Assembly: GCA_964501905.1 (NCBI GenBank)
Contig: CAZCTW010000001.1
Span: 186,001 to 250,000 of the forward strand
DNA from: B69-G16 sp964501905
GTDB lineage: Archaea > Thermoproteota > Thermoprotei > Thermofilales > B69-G16
Reading direction: 5' to 3'
Length of the DNA stretch: 64,000 nt
The first letter of the stretch is position 1; each line of letters starts with the position of its first letter. The translations under genes were made by a program, and so were the position numbers. This document shows, one piece after another, positions 1-8,545 of the stretch. The notes below the pieces were generated by a model that saw only the letters and a list, made by a program, of their open reading frames with translations, searched no databases and was not told the DNA's origin.

Positions 1-1
1 T

Positions 2-2419
2 AACGAATCTGAACCTGATGTGTTTAACCCGTTCGCTATTGAGAAAGTAAGATATGCAATGAACTTCCTCATAGACAGAGAGTGGTATGTGAGCCAAGTT
101 CTAGGAGGTCTAGGAAAGCCAATGTACACCGCTATAAGCGAGTTCGCGCCCGACTTCCTGGTAATCCTCCCGGCCATACTGAAGCATAGCATCAAATACG
201 ACGAAGATTACGCCATCAGGTTGATCGAAGAAGGAATGAAAGAAGCTAACGAAACGGGGATTTGGGCCGGGAAGATAACGAAGAAGGACGGCAAGTGGTA
301 CTTCGGCGACGAACCGGTCAAGATAATAGGCTTGATCAGGAGCGACGACCCCAGAAGAAAGGCTATGGGAGAATACTTTGCAAACCAACTTGAAAAAGCG
401 GGATTTACCGTTGAGAGGAAGTATGGAACCTTCAGAGAGCTCATACCGATAGTCTACCTGAGCGACCCGTTCAAGCTTGAATGGCACTTCTACACTGAGG
501 GTTGGGGCGGAGGCTTCTCCAGGTATAACGACTGGGATCCGATATTCTTCTACACCACCGAGTACTGGCAATGGCAATTCGGAACCCCCTCCGCCTTCGA
601 CGGTAGCAAGGTCGAGGTCACCTACCTCGGCAAGAAGATGACGTTAAACAAGGTAGCTAGAATCCTAGGAGACGGCAAGTACAAGAGCATAGAGGAGAGG
701 AACGAGGCTCTGAGAGTCATCTGCGAGGTCGGCATCGCCAAGTCTGTGAGAATCTTCGTAGCTAACCTAGCCGAGGCTTACTTCATAAGCGCTAAGGTGT
801 CTAACCCGGTTATAGACTTCGGCTACGGCACTGGTAACAGATGGTTCTTCACGACCGCAGCCATGGAAGGCACCGACACCCTAACCATCGCCATGGTTCA
901 CGTGACGGAGACCGAGCCCTGGAACTGGGCTAACGACGACTGGTACACTCACATAATATGGCACGCCACCTATGAGGACGGCGTCGCCAGACACCCGCAC
1001 AACGGTAAGGTAATACCCGTCTGTACTGAGTTTAAAGTAGATACTAAAGGCCCCGAGGGCGCTCTCGACGTCCCCGACACGGCGCTGGTATGGGATCCGT
1101 TCCAGAACAAGTGGGTTAGCCCATCAAAGCTCTCCGACGACTTCCTAACCAACTTCTACGACGCAGACCTAGCTAAGGCGAAGGCTAAGGCCACTAAGGC
1201 TAAGAGCAAGGTTACGTTCACCTTTAAGTTCCCATCGTTCCACGACGGCAGCAAGGAAAGCCTAGCTGACGTAATGTTTAACCTATACTTCAACTGGCAG
1301 TGGTCCGTCAAAGTAAACGATACCGACCCGACCTACGATGAGGCTAAATCGCCTGAGTTAATAAGCTTCGCGAGCCAGATCAGAGGCATAGAAATTATTG
1401 ACGATAAGACCGTGGCGGTTTACATAGACTACTGGCACTTCGACCCGACCGAGATCGCCGGCATGGCCTCTGTATTCACCAGCATGCCGTGGCACCTCTT
1501 CTGGGCTGAAGAGCAGTTGGTGATATCTGGAGCCTACAGCTGGACTGCCGAAGAAGTAGCTCCAAGAATTGACGAGAGAAACTCCGAACACGCCAACTCT
1601 ATAAAGGAGTTCCTTGCCGGGGCAGCCAGCAAGAGTAAGGTACCTGCCTGCCTGAAACAGCTTGCCGACAAAGGATTAATATCCATAGCCGACGCTACGG
1701 ACAGATACAACAAGGCTATAGCGTTCATAGAGAAGTACAACCACGCGATTATAGGTAACGGTGCGTTCTACGTCACTAAGGTCGACTTCGTAGCTATGAG
1801 AATGGAGTTAGAAGCTTGGAGAGACCCCGACTATCCGTGGCCTGTCGGATACTGGGACGAGTTCGCTAAGATGAAGAAAGCCGAGATAACCAAGGTGAAC
1901 GTGCCTGAGGCCGCGATGTCAGGTTTGAGCTTCGAAGTAACCGTCGATATTAGCGGTATTACCACGGACGATTTAGGCCTAGTTTCCGCGCTAGTCGTTG
2001 ATTCCGCTGGCAACATAGTGTTGAGTACTGAGGAGTATGAGGTCGTCGACAAGGATACAATCAAGATACCGATGAAGATTGAGAAGAGCGGCTTGTTCAG
2101 CTTGAGAGTCGCAGTTGCCTCTAATGACGTAGTCATACCCTCCGTGAAAGAAGCACCTCTGAAGATTACCGAGGTAGAGCCTTACGTGAAATCTCTGGAG
2201 ACGGAGTTAAGCGACGCTAAGAAGAAGATTACGAAACTACAGGCTCAGATAGCCGAGCTACAGGCTCAGATTGAGAAAACTGCCGCTGAGCGGTTTGAAG
2301 CCGGTAAGAGCGAGGGCTACTCCGCCGGTATGAACACTGGCATTATCGTAGGGCTAGTGATAGGCTTAGTCGTAGGCGTTGCTGTAGGAAAATTCGTATT
2401 AAAGCCTAAAGAAAGCTAA
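2..2419 (+). CDS. ABC transporter substrate-binding protein (SBP_bac_5 family), 5' end outside window
   Basis: Extracellular solute receptor of a peptide/oligosaccharide ABC importer. The frame is open to the left edge, and the text just before the first in-window GTG (position 20) still reads as the family motif leading into NPFAIEKVRYAMNFLIDRE, so the true start lies upstream. About 805 residues are visible. A second SBP-like block begins near residue 395 (FKFPSFHDGSKESLADVMF), as in the long archaeal versions. The C-terminus has a coiled coil (about residues 730-760, KLQAQIAELQAQIEK), then a glycine/valine-rich membrane anchor (about 775-795) and a basic tail. It is therefore probably tethered outside the membrane. 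The permease and ATPase genes would lie to the left; the substrate is unknown. Confidence 0.88.
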   Translation, partial: NESEPDVFNPFAIEKVRYAMNFLIDREWYVSQVLGGLGKPMYTAISEFAPDFLVILPAILKHSIKYDEDYAIRLIEEGMKEANETGIWAGKITKKDGKWYFGDEPVKIIGLIRSDDPRRKAMGEYFANQLEKAGFTVERKYGTFRELIPIVYLSDPFKLEWHFYTEGWGGGFSRYNDWDPIFFYTTEYWQWQFGTPSAFDGSKVEVTYLGKKMTLNKVARILGDGKYKSIEERNEALRVICEVGIAKSVRIFVANLAEAYFISAKVSNPVIDFGYGTGNRWFFTTAAMEGTDTLTIAMVHVTETEPWNWANDDWYTHIIWHATYEDGVARHPHNGKVIPVCTEFKVDTKGPEGALDVPDTALVWDPFQNKWVSPSKLSDDFLTNFYDADLAKAKAKATKAKSKVTFTFKFPSFHDGSKESLADVMFNLYFNWQWSVKVNDTDPTYDEAKSPELISFASQIRGIEIIDDKTVAVYIDYWHFDPTEIAGMASVFTSMPWHLFWAEEQLVISGAYSWTAEEVAPRIDERNSEHANSIKEFLAGAASKSKVPACLKQLADKGLISIADATDRYNKAIAFIEKYNHAIIGNGAFYVTKVDFVAMRMELEAWRDPDYPWPVGYWDEFAKMKKAEITKVNVPEAAMSGLSFEVTVDISGITTDDLGLVSALVVDSAGNIVLSTEEYEVVDKDTIKIPMKIEKSGLFSLRVAVASNDVVIPSVKEAPLKITEVEPYVKSLETELSDAKKKITKLQAQIAELQAQIEKTAAERFEAGKSEGYSAGMNTGIIVGLVIGLVVGVAVGKFVLKPKES

Positions 2420-2439
2420 AATTTTTGTTTTTCTTCTAA

Positions 2440-3525
2440 TTATTTCTGTTCTTTTCTTAAAACTTTTTTAAGATTTGAGATCAAACCTACGGGCGTTGGG
2501 TCTATCCTATTTAGCAGCGCTGAGAAGTATGAGGTCGAATCGGCCAAGTATAGGAAGGATAGCTGGTTGGCTAGCCTTCCTTCTCCTCTCCCTTTCAACT
2601 CGGCGTATTCTATGTTGAGCTCTTCTAGAACCCCCTTCATGTATTCTATTCTAATTTTTAGCCTGTCGTCTTCTTCCCTACCCCTCAGGAATATAGGGTA
2701 GTAGTTGGCAGCTAGAGGGCCTTCCCAACCCATTATCTCGTTGTGGAACATCTCGGGAATCTCCGCGGAGAAAGCGTGGATTTTAGCGTTTTCGTTTAGC
2801 TGAGTTTTAAATCGGAAAGCTGTAGAGTAGTAGGGGAGGTAGCCGTAGATTAAAGGCACTTTACCCATTATTTTCTCAGCTAGCTCCTGGGCTTGCTTCG
2901 CTGTCTGAGCCTCCTCGGCCAGCTCCTTCCCCATTTCCGCTAAAACTTGGACTGCTTCCTCGAACTCCCCTTTATCGAAGCCCTTGACCCCGAATTTATC
3001 CAGAACTACGAGGAGGGAGGTGTAGAGGTAGGCTATGGCGGTTCTCGGAGGTCTGCCTTTTGGTATTTTGATTATGGGTAGTCCTGTTTTCTCGGCGTAT
3101 TCTTCGAGAATACCGTTTGAAGTTATCAGCACGATCATGCATTCCCTGTCAATTAGCTCTTTCATAGTAGAGATCGTCTCTTCGGTTTTGCCAGAATAAC
3201 TGCTGACTATGGCTAAAGTTCCCTTGTGGGCGTAGCCTGGCGCTTTAAACCCCCTAATCACATGGATTGGAATTTGAGAGCGATCGTAGAGGTACTCTCT
3301 GGCTAAATCGCCGCCTACGGCTGAGCCGCCCATCCCGGCTATGACTACGTTAGATGGCTCTCTATACTTCAGCGTTCTCCCGTTGATAAACAGGCTATCG
3401 GGCACTTCTAACTTGGTAGAGATCTCGTAGGCTTTCTTGAAGTCCTCCGGCATGTTTAAGAGCAAGTTCCACATTCCGCTCTTGTCTATCCGCTGCCTTA
3501 GTTCGGCCCAGTCCGTCCTGGGCAT
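2440..3525 (-). CDS. Bifunctional phosphoglucose/phosphomannose isomerase
   Basis: Interconverts glucose-6-phosphate or mannose-6-phosphate with fructose-6-phosphate in the cytoplasm. It has two SIS domains. The first carries GMGGSAVGGD (about residues 65-74) and the phosphate loop SSYSGKTEET (about 108-117). The second includes EIPEMFHNEIMGWEG (about 255-269), the region that supplies catalytic Glu and His in the crenarchaeal PGI/PMI family. At 361 residues it is slightly longer than characterised archaeal enzymes of about 300-330, mostly through the N-terminus. It is tail to tail with the solute receptor and 21 bp downstream of the DUF72 gene, so the latter two may be co-transcribed. Confidence 0.92.
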   Translation of the reverse strand: MPRTDWAELRQRIDKSGMWNLLLNMPEDFKKAYEISTKLEVPDSLFINGRTLKYREPSNVVIAGMGGSAVGGDLAREYLYDRSQIPIHVIRGFKAPGYAHKGTLAIVSSYSGKTEETISTMKELIDRECMIVLITSNGILEEYAEKTGLPIIKIPKGRPPRTAIAYLYTSLLVVLDKFGVKGFDKGEFEEAVQVLAEMGKELAEEAQTAKQAQELAEKIMGKVPLIYGYLPYYSTAFRFKTQLNENAKIHAFSAEIPEMFHNEIMGWEGPLAANYYPIFLRGREEDDRLKIRIEYMKGVLEELNIEYAELKGRGEGRLANQLSFLYLADSTSYFSALLNRIDPTPVGLISNLKKVLRKEQK

Positions 3526-3546
3526 AGCTGTTACAACAACACGGCA

Positions 3547-4293
3547 CTATTTATAGGCTTCCCAGATCTTTCTAAACCTGAGGGCATCCTCGGCCATGTA
3601 GACGTTGTTAAAGAGGAGGAAAACCTCTTTAACTTCTTCTAGCCCTGTCAGGAGCTCGGCTAGCTTCTGAAGTTCCTCATCCGTATATCTGTGCCTGTAA
3701 TTTATCTTACCTCTCTCGTAGCTCCCGTGAAGCCTGAAATAGGCGACTCCAGCCTCGAGAAAAGTGGGCTTCCTGACCATAGGATCACATACATCTATGA
3801 GGACAAACTTCCTGCAGAATTTTTCTACTCTCTCCGGACTCCACCCTCTAAGCTCGATCCCTAGCAGGAAATCATCTCTATCTATCCCGGCGAAGAAATT
3901 CTCGGCATTCCTCCAATTCTCCTCAGTATCCTTAAAGCTAGCGGGCAGTTGTATAATCAGAACCCTGGCTTTAAGTATCCTGGCGTATTTAAGCATTTTC
4001 TCCCAGTAGCTGAAGACCTCCTCTGTAGGCCTAAGATAGCCGACTTTCCCCGATAACTCGTGGTAGTTTTTTATCCCGCTCCTCCTCCACGTAGGGCTTT
4101 TGACATCATGAGTTATCCCCTGGAAAACCTTCAAGTTGAAGATGAAGCTTGGATGCGCGGATTCCCTCCACTTTTCAAGCGTAGACTCTCTGGGCAACCT
4201 GTAGAATGTCTTCTGGATCTCCACGGTGTCATAGGTCTCGAAGTAGACCTTCATGCTCTTAGCGAAGCCGCAACACCCTACGTAGACCTTCAT
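3547..4293 (-). CDS. DUF72 family protein
   Basis: TIM-barrel protein of the DUF72 (YecE) family; the biochemical function of the family is not established. The start MKVYVGCCGF fits the usual beginning of the family (short strand then G-x-C-G), and the interior has the expected YFETY and FQGITH segments. It has 248 residues, normal length. It diverges from the AGOG gene across a 53-bp gap and precedes the PGI/PMI gene on the same strand. An AT-rich element at 4319-4332 is the better-placed TATA candidate for this direction. Confidence 0.9.
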   Translation of the reverse strand: MKVYVGCCGFAKSMKVYFETYDTVEIQKTFYRLPRESTLEKWRESAHPSFIFNLKVFQGITHDVKSPTWRRSGIKNYHELSGKVGYLRPTEEVFSYWEKMLKYARILKARVLIIQLPASFKDTEENWRNAENFFAGIDRDDFLLGIELRGWSPERVEKFCRKFVLIDVCDPMVRKPTFLEAGVAYFRLHGSYERGKINYRHRYTDEELQKLAELLTGLEEVKEVFLLFNNVYMAEDALRFRKIWEAYK

Positions 4294-4296
4294 AGC

Positions 4297-4308
4297 CTTA
4301 TATATAGG
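4297..4308 (+). promoter_or_regulatory. TATA box for the AGOG gene
   Basis: The sequence ctTATATATAgg lies 39-50 bases before the TTG start at 4347, which would place transcription near 4328 and leave a short leader. On the minus strand the same palindromic box sits too close to the DUF72 start to serve it. This is pattern recognition only. Confidence 0.5.
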
Positions 4309-4346
4309 GGAGTACTCTGTTTAAAATTTAATCGCTAGGTGGGAGC

Positions 4347-5222
4347 TTGCCCCAAATCGTTAAGAATAGAGTGAAGCCTATAGCCGAGAAGCTCCGGGAA
4401 AACGTCGACCTCATAAATTTCCTCGAAGATAAAGATGTCCAATATCTAGCTATAAAAAAAGTACTCTCCTCTCTAAGAGATTTGAGGAAAACATCTTTCA
4501 TAGTCGTGGGCGTCGCCTCCGTCAGCTACATGCTCAGCCTAAAAGGGGAGGAGCACTGGCTCTCCCTATCAGACTACGTCGAGAGTAGAAAAAAGCATAA
4601 TCCTGAAGAGGTCTTAAGGGGGTTCGTGAAAGAGAGTGGGAGTCTGGCTAGATTTAGGTCCGCCAGACTTAAAAGAATCGACCTCTTGGTGAGAGCACGC
4701 CCAGATTTCGAGAACAAATTCGATTCTTTCATCGGAGATTTAAATGAACTCAGGCGTTTTCTAGCACATACTCTCGGAGCTGGCTTAGAGGACAAGACCA
4801 TAGTATTCTCGGTCAAAATGTTCTACTACACTCTTAAAGCGGCGGGCCTATATGTCTCCGTTCCCACAGACATACCCGTGCCCGTAGATCGCAGAGTCGC
4901 CCTCGTGTCTCTGACTAGCGGATTGCTAGAATATCCGGCCCTACACTACTTGAAAGCCGCTAACGAGTTGAGAGGGCGCTACTCCAAACTCGTCAGAGAA
5001 GCTTGGAGTAAAGTTTGCAGGTTAGCGGGCGTGCCGCCGTTGAGAGTCGATAGCCTCCTGTGGATAGTGGGAGGTTTCTTGGAGAAATCTGGTTTTAACT
5101 ATCTTCGCGCTCTCCAGCTTATAGAAAATTGGCTTAGCTCCAGGCTGAATAGCAGGTGGAGAGGATTAATTAAAGAGTTATCTTACAAGCTAGTCGAGAC
5201 ACGGCGTATCCACTCCTTATAG
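4347..5222 (+). CDS. Archaeal 8-oxoguanine DNA glycosylase/lyase (AGOG)
   Basis: Removes 8-oxoguanine from DNA and cleaves the strand by beta-lyase chemistry. Landmarks of the AGOG family are present: GKGEEHW-like LKGEEHW (about residues 65-71), the helix DKTIVFSVKMFYY with the Schiff-base lysine (about 150-162), the strand PTDIPVPVDRRVA with catalytic Asp (about 173-185), and GVPPLRVDSLLW near residue 230. It has 291 residues; the start used is TTG, because no ATG lies in frame upstream. Its 3' end overlaps the convergent nuclease-like gene by 40 bp. Confidence 0.92.
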   Translation: MPQIVKNRVKPIAEKLRENVDLINFLEDKDVQYLAIKKVLSSLRDLRKTSFIVVGVASVSYMLSLKGEEHWLSLSDYVESRKKHNPEEVLRGFVKESGSLARFRSARLKRIDLLVRARPDFENKFDSFIGDLNELRRFLAHTLGAGLEDKTIVFSVKMFYYTLKAAGLYVSVPTDIPVPVDRRVALVSLTSGLLEYPALHYLKAANELRGRYSKLVREAWSKVCRLAGVPPLRVDSLLWIVGGFLEKSGFNYLRALQLIENWLSSRLNSRWRGLIKELSYKLVETRRIHSL

Positions 5223-5809
5223 CGCTCCACCTCTGATTTGTTCCTATTGAAGTCGAATATCTCGTCTACACATAGCTTCTTTGATAGAAACTTCAGTTTT
5301 TCGTCGGCGTTCCACCTTACATAGACTATAGCGCAGCTTGGGTTCTTGGACATCTTCAGCAGGGAGAAATTCATTAAAACCGCTTTAAGCCTCTGGGCAT
5401 CTACTTCTACCTTAGCCTCTACGACCGCTTTAAGCCTGCCGCTTCTATCCATCACGGCTAGGTCCTGTGCTATGCTATACTCGAAGTCCTTCTCCCAGAC
5501 GGGTATCTTCTCATTCCATAGAATCTCATATCCGCTCCCTAGGGCTTGTACAGTTATATCGTAGATGTACTCCTCTAAGGCGTAAGCTCTGAATTGGCCA
5601 ACGCTCTGAGGCATTCTACCCAACCCCCTCTTTAAGGCCCAGGCGTACTTCTCCTCTATTGCCTCGATGAAATCAACGAGATCGCTTATATCGCGGCTTT
5701 TCTTCCACTTAAAGTAGAGCTCCTCAAGCTCTAAACCGGCTTCCGCTACCCGAAGGTCTGGGCTCTCCTTCATCAACTTAATGTAGTCTAAGGCTTTAGT
5801 CCTCCTCAA
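5183..5809 (-). CDS. Putative PD-(D/E)XK nuclease-fold protein
   Basis: I do not recognise a named family. The 208-residue protein has an N-terminal helical half and a C-terminal half that reads like a restriction-endonuclease-like core: a conserved-looking Glu in FRAYALEEYIYD, then AQDLAVMD (Asp near residue 118), then VVEAKVEVD (E-x-K near residues 128-130), followed by a helix and the strand CAIVYVRW. It starts 4 bp after the stop of the nucleotidyltransferase gene, so the two are almost certainly translated from one transcript. Nuclease activity is inferred from the motif order only. Confidence 0.6.
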   Translation of the reverse strand: MRRTKALDYIKLMKESPDLRVAEAGLELEELYFKWKKSRDISDLVDFIEAIEEKYAWALKRGLGRMPQSVGQFRAYALEEYIYDITVQALGSGYEILWNEKIPVWEKDFEYSIAQDLAVMDRSGRLKAVVEAKVEVDAQRLKAVLMNFSLLKMSKNPSCAIVYVRWNADEKLKFLSKKLCVDEIFDFNRNKSEVERYKEWIRRVSTSL

Positions 5810-5813
5810 GCTC

Positions 5814-6659
5814 TTATACCTCTAACTCTAGAAGTTTATTCTCCACTACGTCAAAGGCTTTTATCAGCCAAGTAAGCTTTTTCTCCTTAACGACAGGCCT
5901 AACCTCCACCAGCGAAGCCTTAGACTTGAGCTTTATCAGCTCATTCTCCACTACTGGCCAGGAGGTCGTTTTTTCAAACTGGTGTATAGCGGCTAAGGCT
6001 TTGACGGTCTTTCCTATCAAAACCTTGCACTTGGAGCTGTCGACTTTCTCCTTTCTAGACTCAGCAAGCTCTATGAAAGTTTCGCCGATTATATCTTCTA
6101 ATCCCAGTTCCCTTACTGAGACATAAACTTCTCTATTGCTTATCGGTATTCTTCCCTTCTTCTCGACAGCCTTCCACCTAACCGCGTATCTTACGGCGTG
6201 ATAGAGATGGGATACGGCGTCGTTGTACATGCCCATGAGGTATGACTCGACTCCTAAGCCCATAGCAGCTATACTGGATTTCTTCAATATATTCAATGTC
6301 TTCTCCGTAACGCGAAAGTCCAAATTCTCGACTACTCCCCCATCCCCATATATAACGAACCCATCTTTAGCGATATAATAGGCTAGAGGGTAGCCCTCCT
6401 CTGCTAGCTCCATTAACTGTTCCTCGGTGAGGAAAACCGCGTCTACATGAAAGCCAAAGTCGGAGAATAAGTCAAGCCTATCCTTAATCGGTATTCCCTC
6501 ACTTGTAATAATGGCTACGTCTACATCGCTCACATTTCCCGCGAAATCTTCGGGTCTAGTTACTGAACCGTACACTATTATAGCTACTACCTTCTCGCCG
6601 AATCGGGTCGTGACGGCCCTGCGCACTAGGTCGTAGATCACCTGCAAGACGCTCCCCAT
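5814..6659 (-). CDS. Nucleotidyltransferase (MNT) domain fused to a HEPN-like domain
   Basis: The N-terminal domain (residues about 1-110) is a minimal nucleotidyltransferase: IVYGSVTRPEDF followed by SDVDVAII gives the G-S ... D-x-D signature, with a third acidic position in FHVDAVFL. The C-terminal part (about 120-230) is helical and HEPN-like (SYLMGMYNDAVSHLYHAVRYAV). I see no clear R-x4-6-H RNase motif in the HEPN part, so it may be inactive or only structural. The gene is directly upstream of the nuclease-like gene (4 bp). Possible roles are nucleotidylation or a toxin-antitoxin-like module; neither is shown. Confidence 0.75.
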   Translation of the reverse strand: MGSVLQVIYDLVRRAVTTRFGEKVVAIIVYGSVTRPEDFAGNVSDVDVAIITSEGIPIKDRLDLFSDFGFHVDAVFLTEEQLMELAEEGYPLAYYIAKDGFVIYGDGGVVENLDFRVTEKTLNILKKSSIAAMGLGVESYLMGMYNDAVSHLYHAVRYAVRWKAVEKKGRIPISNREVYVSVRELGLEDIIGETFIELAESRKEKVDSSKCKVLIGKTVKALAAIHQFEKTTSWPVVENELIKLKSKASLVEVRPVVKEKKLTWLIKAFDVVENKLLELEV

Positions 6660-6693
6660 AAATACTTGCAGTAGACCTTATAAATCGTTGACC

Positions 6694-8238
6694 ATGAGGA
6701 GTCTACTATTGGTTAATGTAGAATTCCTATCCAATAGGGAGGGGGATTCGATACTAGTAGAGGATGACAGGATAGCTTCTATAGGTTGGGAGGATAGGCT
6801 CAGGAGGCGCGCTAAAGCTTCAGTTGATGTTGTTGACTGTAGAGGTTATTTCGCTATTCCAGGTTTAACGGATTCCCACATGCATCTGCTATCCTACGGG
6901 CTCTATAAAAGGCGGCTAGACCTTTCTAGGGCCACTAGCATAGAAGATATTAAAAAAGCCGTTGCCAGGAAAGCTCGAGAGCTGGGGCCTGGAAAGTGGA
7001 TAATTGGAAGAGGTTGGGATCAAGAAAAGCTAATTGATAATAGGATGCCAGATAGATGGGATCTAGACGAGGTAGCTCCGAAAAACCCTGTCTTGCTATT
7101 TAGAGTTTGCGGACACGTGGCCGTCGCCAACAGCTACGCCCTTAAGCTGGCTAACATAGAGGACTACGCCCCCGATCCGCCTGTCGGCCATTTCGGCAGA
7201 GAAGGGGGTAAGGTTAACGGAGTGCTCTATGAGGGGGCCGTCGAGCTCGTGGAAAAAGCTATCGGAAAGCCTTCCTTAAGAGAAGCCGTAGATGCCGTGG
7301 CTGAAGTCCTTCAGGAAGCTGCTAGCTATGGTTTAGTTGAGTTGCACGCTATGTCGGTGGATGAATACGAGTACAGAGTTTTGAAGCTTATGGATGAGAA
7401 GGGATTGCTTGAGTTAAAGGTAAAGGCTTACCTGGAGCTAGACTCTATAGGGGCGACAGGCGAGAAAGGAGAAGGAATGCTTCGGGTCTGCGGGGTTAAG
7501 GTAGTAGCCGATGGAAGTTTTGGGGCTCGGACGGCATACCTTAGAGAACCGTACTCTGACTCGCCCAGTTGGAGGGGTGAGCTACTAATGGATGCAGAGG
7601 ATTTAGTCGAAGTATTCAAGAGAGCTGAGCGGCGGAGGCTAGAGGTGGCTGTACATGCTATAGGGGATGGAGCAATAGAGGAGGTTTTAAAAGCGGTGGA
7701 GGAGAGCGGTTTTCAGAAAGTCAGACTAGAGCACGCGTCTCTAACTCCCCCCGACCTCATCGATAAAATAGCGGAGTTAAAGATACCTGTATCGGTTCAG
7801 CCGCACTTTATCTTAAGCGATTGGTGGATAGTTGAAAGGTTAGGGCCCGAGAGGACTAGATGGATTTATGCCTATAAAAGCCTTCTATCTAAGGGAGCTT
7901 TAATCGCTGGCTCATCCGACGCCCCAGTAGAGCCTTTAAATCCTTGGCTAGGCGTTTATGCGGCTGTCGATAGAGGGAAAAAAAGCGGATTACCTATATG
8001 GAGGTTTTCGAGTTGTGAAGCTTTAAAACCTAGGGAAGCTCTTAACCTCTATTTAAGAAGGAAAAAGCCGACTAATAAATTCACAGATAGGATACTTATA
8101 AAGGAAGGCTGTTCCGCCGATTTAACAGTAATTAGCGAATGCCCGTTTAAAATTGAGAATATACAGGGGTTGGAAGTTATCCTAACTGTAGTTGAGGGTA
8201 GGGTAGTTTACAAAAAAGATTATTCTTCTATGATGTGA
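6694..8238 (+). CDS. YtcJ-like metal-dependent amidohydrolase
   Basis: Member of the amidohydrolase superfamily, Amidohydro_3 branch. GLTDSHMHLLSYG (about residues 58-70) gives the first H-x-H metal site; later landmarks are VADGSFGARTAYL (about 272-284), AVHAIGDGAIEEVL (about 319-332) and SSDAPVEPLNPW (about 408-419). About 514 residues from the ATG at 6694; a TTG two codons upstream is an alternative. The substrate cannot be told from sequence; the family includes formamidases and N-substituted formamide deformylases. It diverges from the nucleotidyltransferase gene and converges with the 123-residue hypothetical gene. Confidence 0.88.
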   Translation: MRSLLLVNVEFLSNREGDSILVEDDRIASIGWEDRLRRRAKASVDVVDCRGYFAIPGLTDSHMHLLSYGLYKRRLDLSRATSIEDIKKAVARKARELGPGKWIIGRGWDQEKLIDNRMPDRWDLDEVAPKNPVLLFRVCGHVAVANSYALKLANIEDYAPDPPVGHFGREGGKVNGVLYEGAVELVEKAIGKPSLREAVDAVAEVLQEAASYGLVELHAMSVDEYEYRVLKLMDEKGLLELKVKAYLELDSIGATGEKGEGMLRVCGVKVVADGSFGARTAYLREPYSDSPSWRGELLMDAEDLVEVFKRAERRRLEVAVHAIGDGAIEEVLKAVEESGFQKVRLEHASLTPPDLIDKIAELKIPVSVQPHFILSDWWIVERLGPERTRWIYAYKSLLSKGALIAGSSDAPVEPLNPWLGVYAAVDRGKKSGLPIWRFSSCEALKPREALNLYLRRKKPTNKFTDRILIKEGCSADLTVISECPFKIENIQGLEVILTVVEGRVVYKKDYSSMM

Positions 8239-8543
8239 ATATGGGCTAGATCCCCAGGCTCCTCTATGCCAAACCACTTGTATACTACTTCTTTCTCAAA
8301 CTTCTTTTCGTGACATATGCGGAGCATTACACTTATAAATAGGCTCCATCCTTGTAGGCCAAATATCTGAATGAAGAGCTTCATAAACTCTTTAGGTTTG
8401 AAGAGGATGAGTTTATCTACAGGCATTCCGGCGGCTCTACCTATATGGTACTCTAGCACTCCGATGAAATGGCTGCCCATCATTTTTTTAAATTCATTCC
8501 ATAACTCGAATTTTTCAAGATCTTTTACGGTTTGGGCATTCAT
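8220..8543 (-). CDS. Small conserved-looking hypothetical protein
   Basis: Unrecognised protein of about 107 residues. The frame is open further upstream, but the ATG at 8543 (MNAQTVKDLEKF) is preferred because it lies just 2 bp beyond the stop of the upstream regulator gene, giving tight translational coupling. The protein is amphipathic and helical, with a hydrophobic stretch in the middle (FIQIFGLQGWSLFISVML). The last 19 bp overlap the end of the convergent amidohydrolase gene. Confidence 0.6.
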   Translation of the reverse strand: MNAQTVKDLEKFELWNEFKKMMGSHFIGVLEYHIGRAAGMPVDKLILFKPKEFMKLFIQIFGLQGWSLFISVMLRICHEKKFEKEVVYKWFGIEEPGDLAHIHIIEE

Positions 8544-8545
8544 AG

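Noticed and set aside
110..577. 155-codon minus-strand frame inside the solute-binding protein gene
   Set aside because: It is the antisense shadow of a strongly coding frame; it has no domain text and no promoter or ribosome site.
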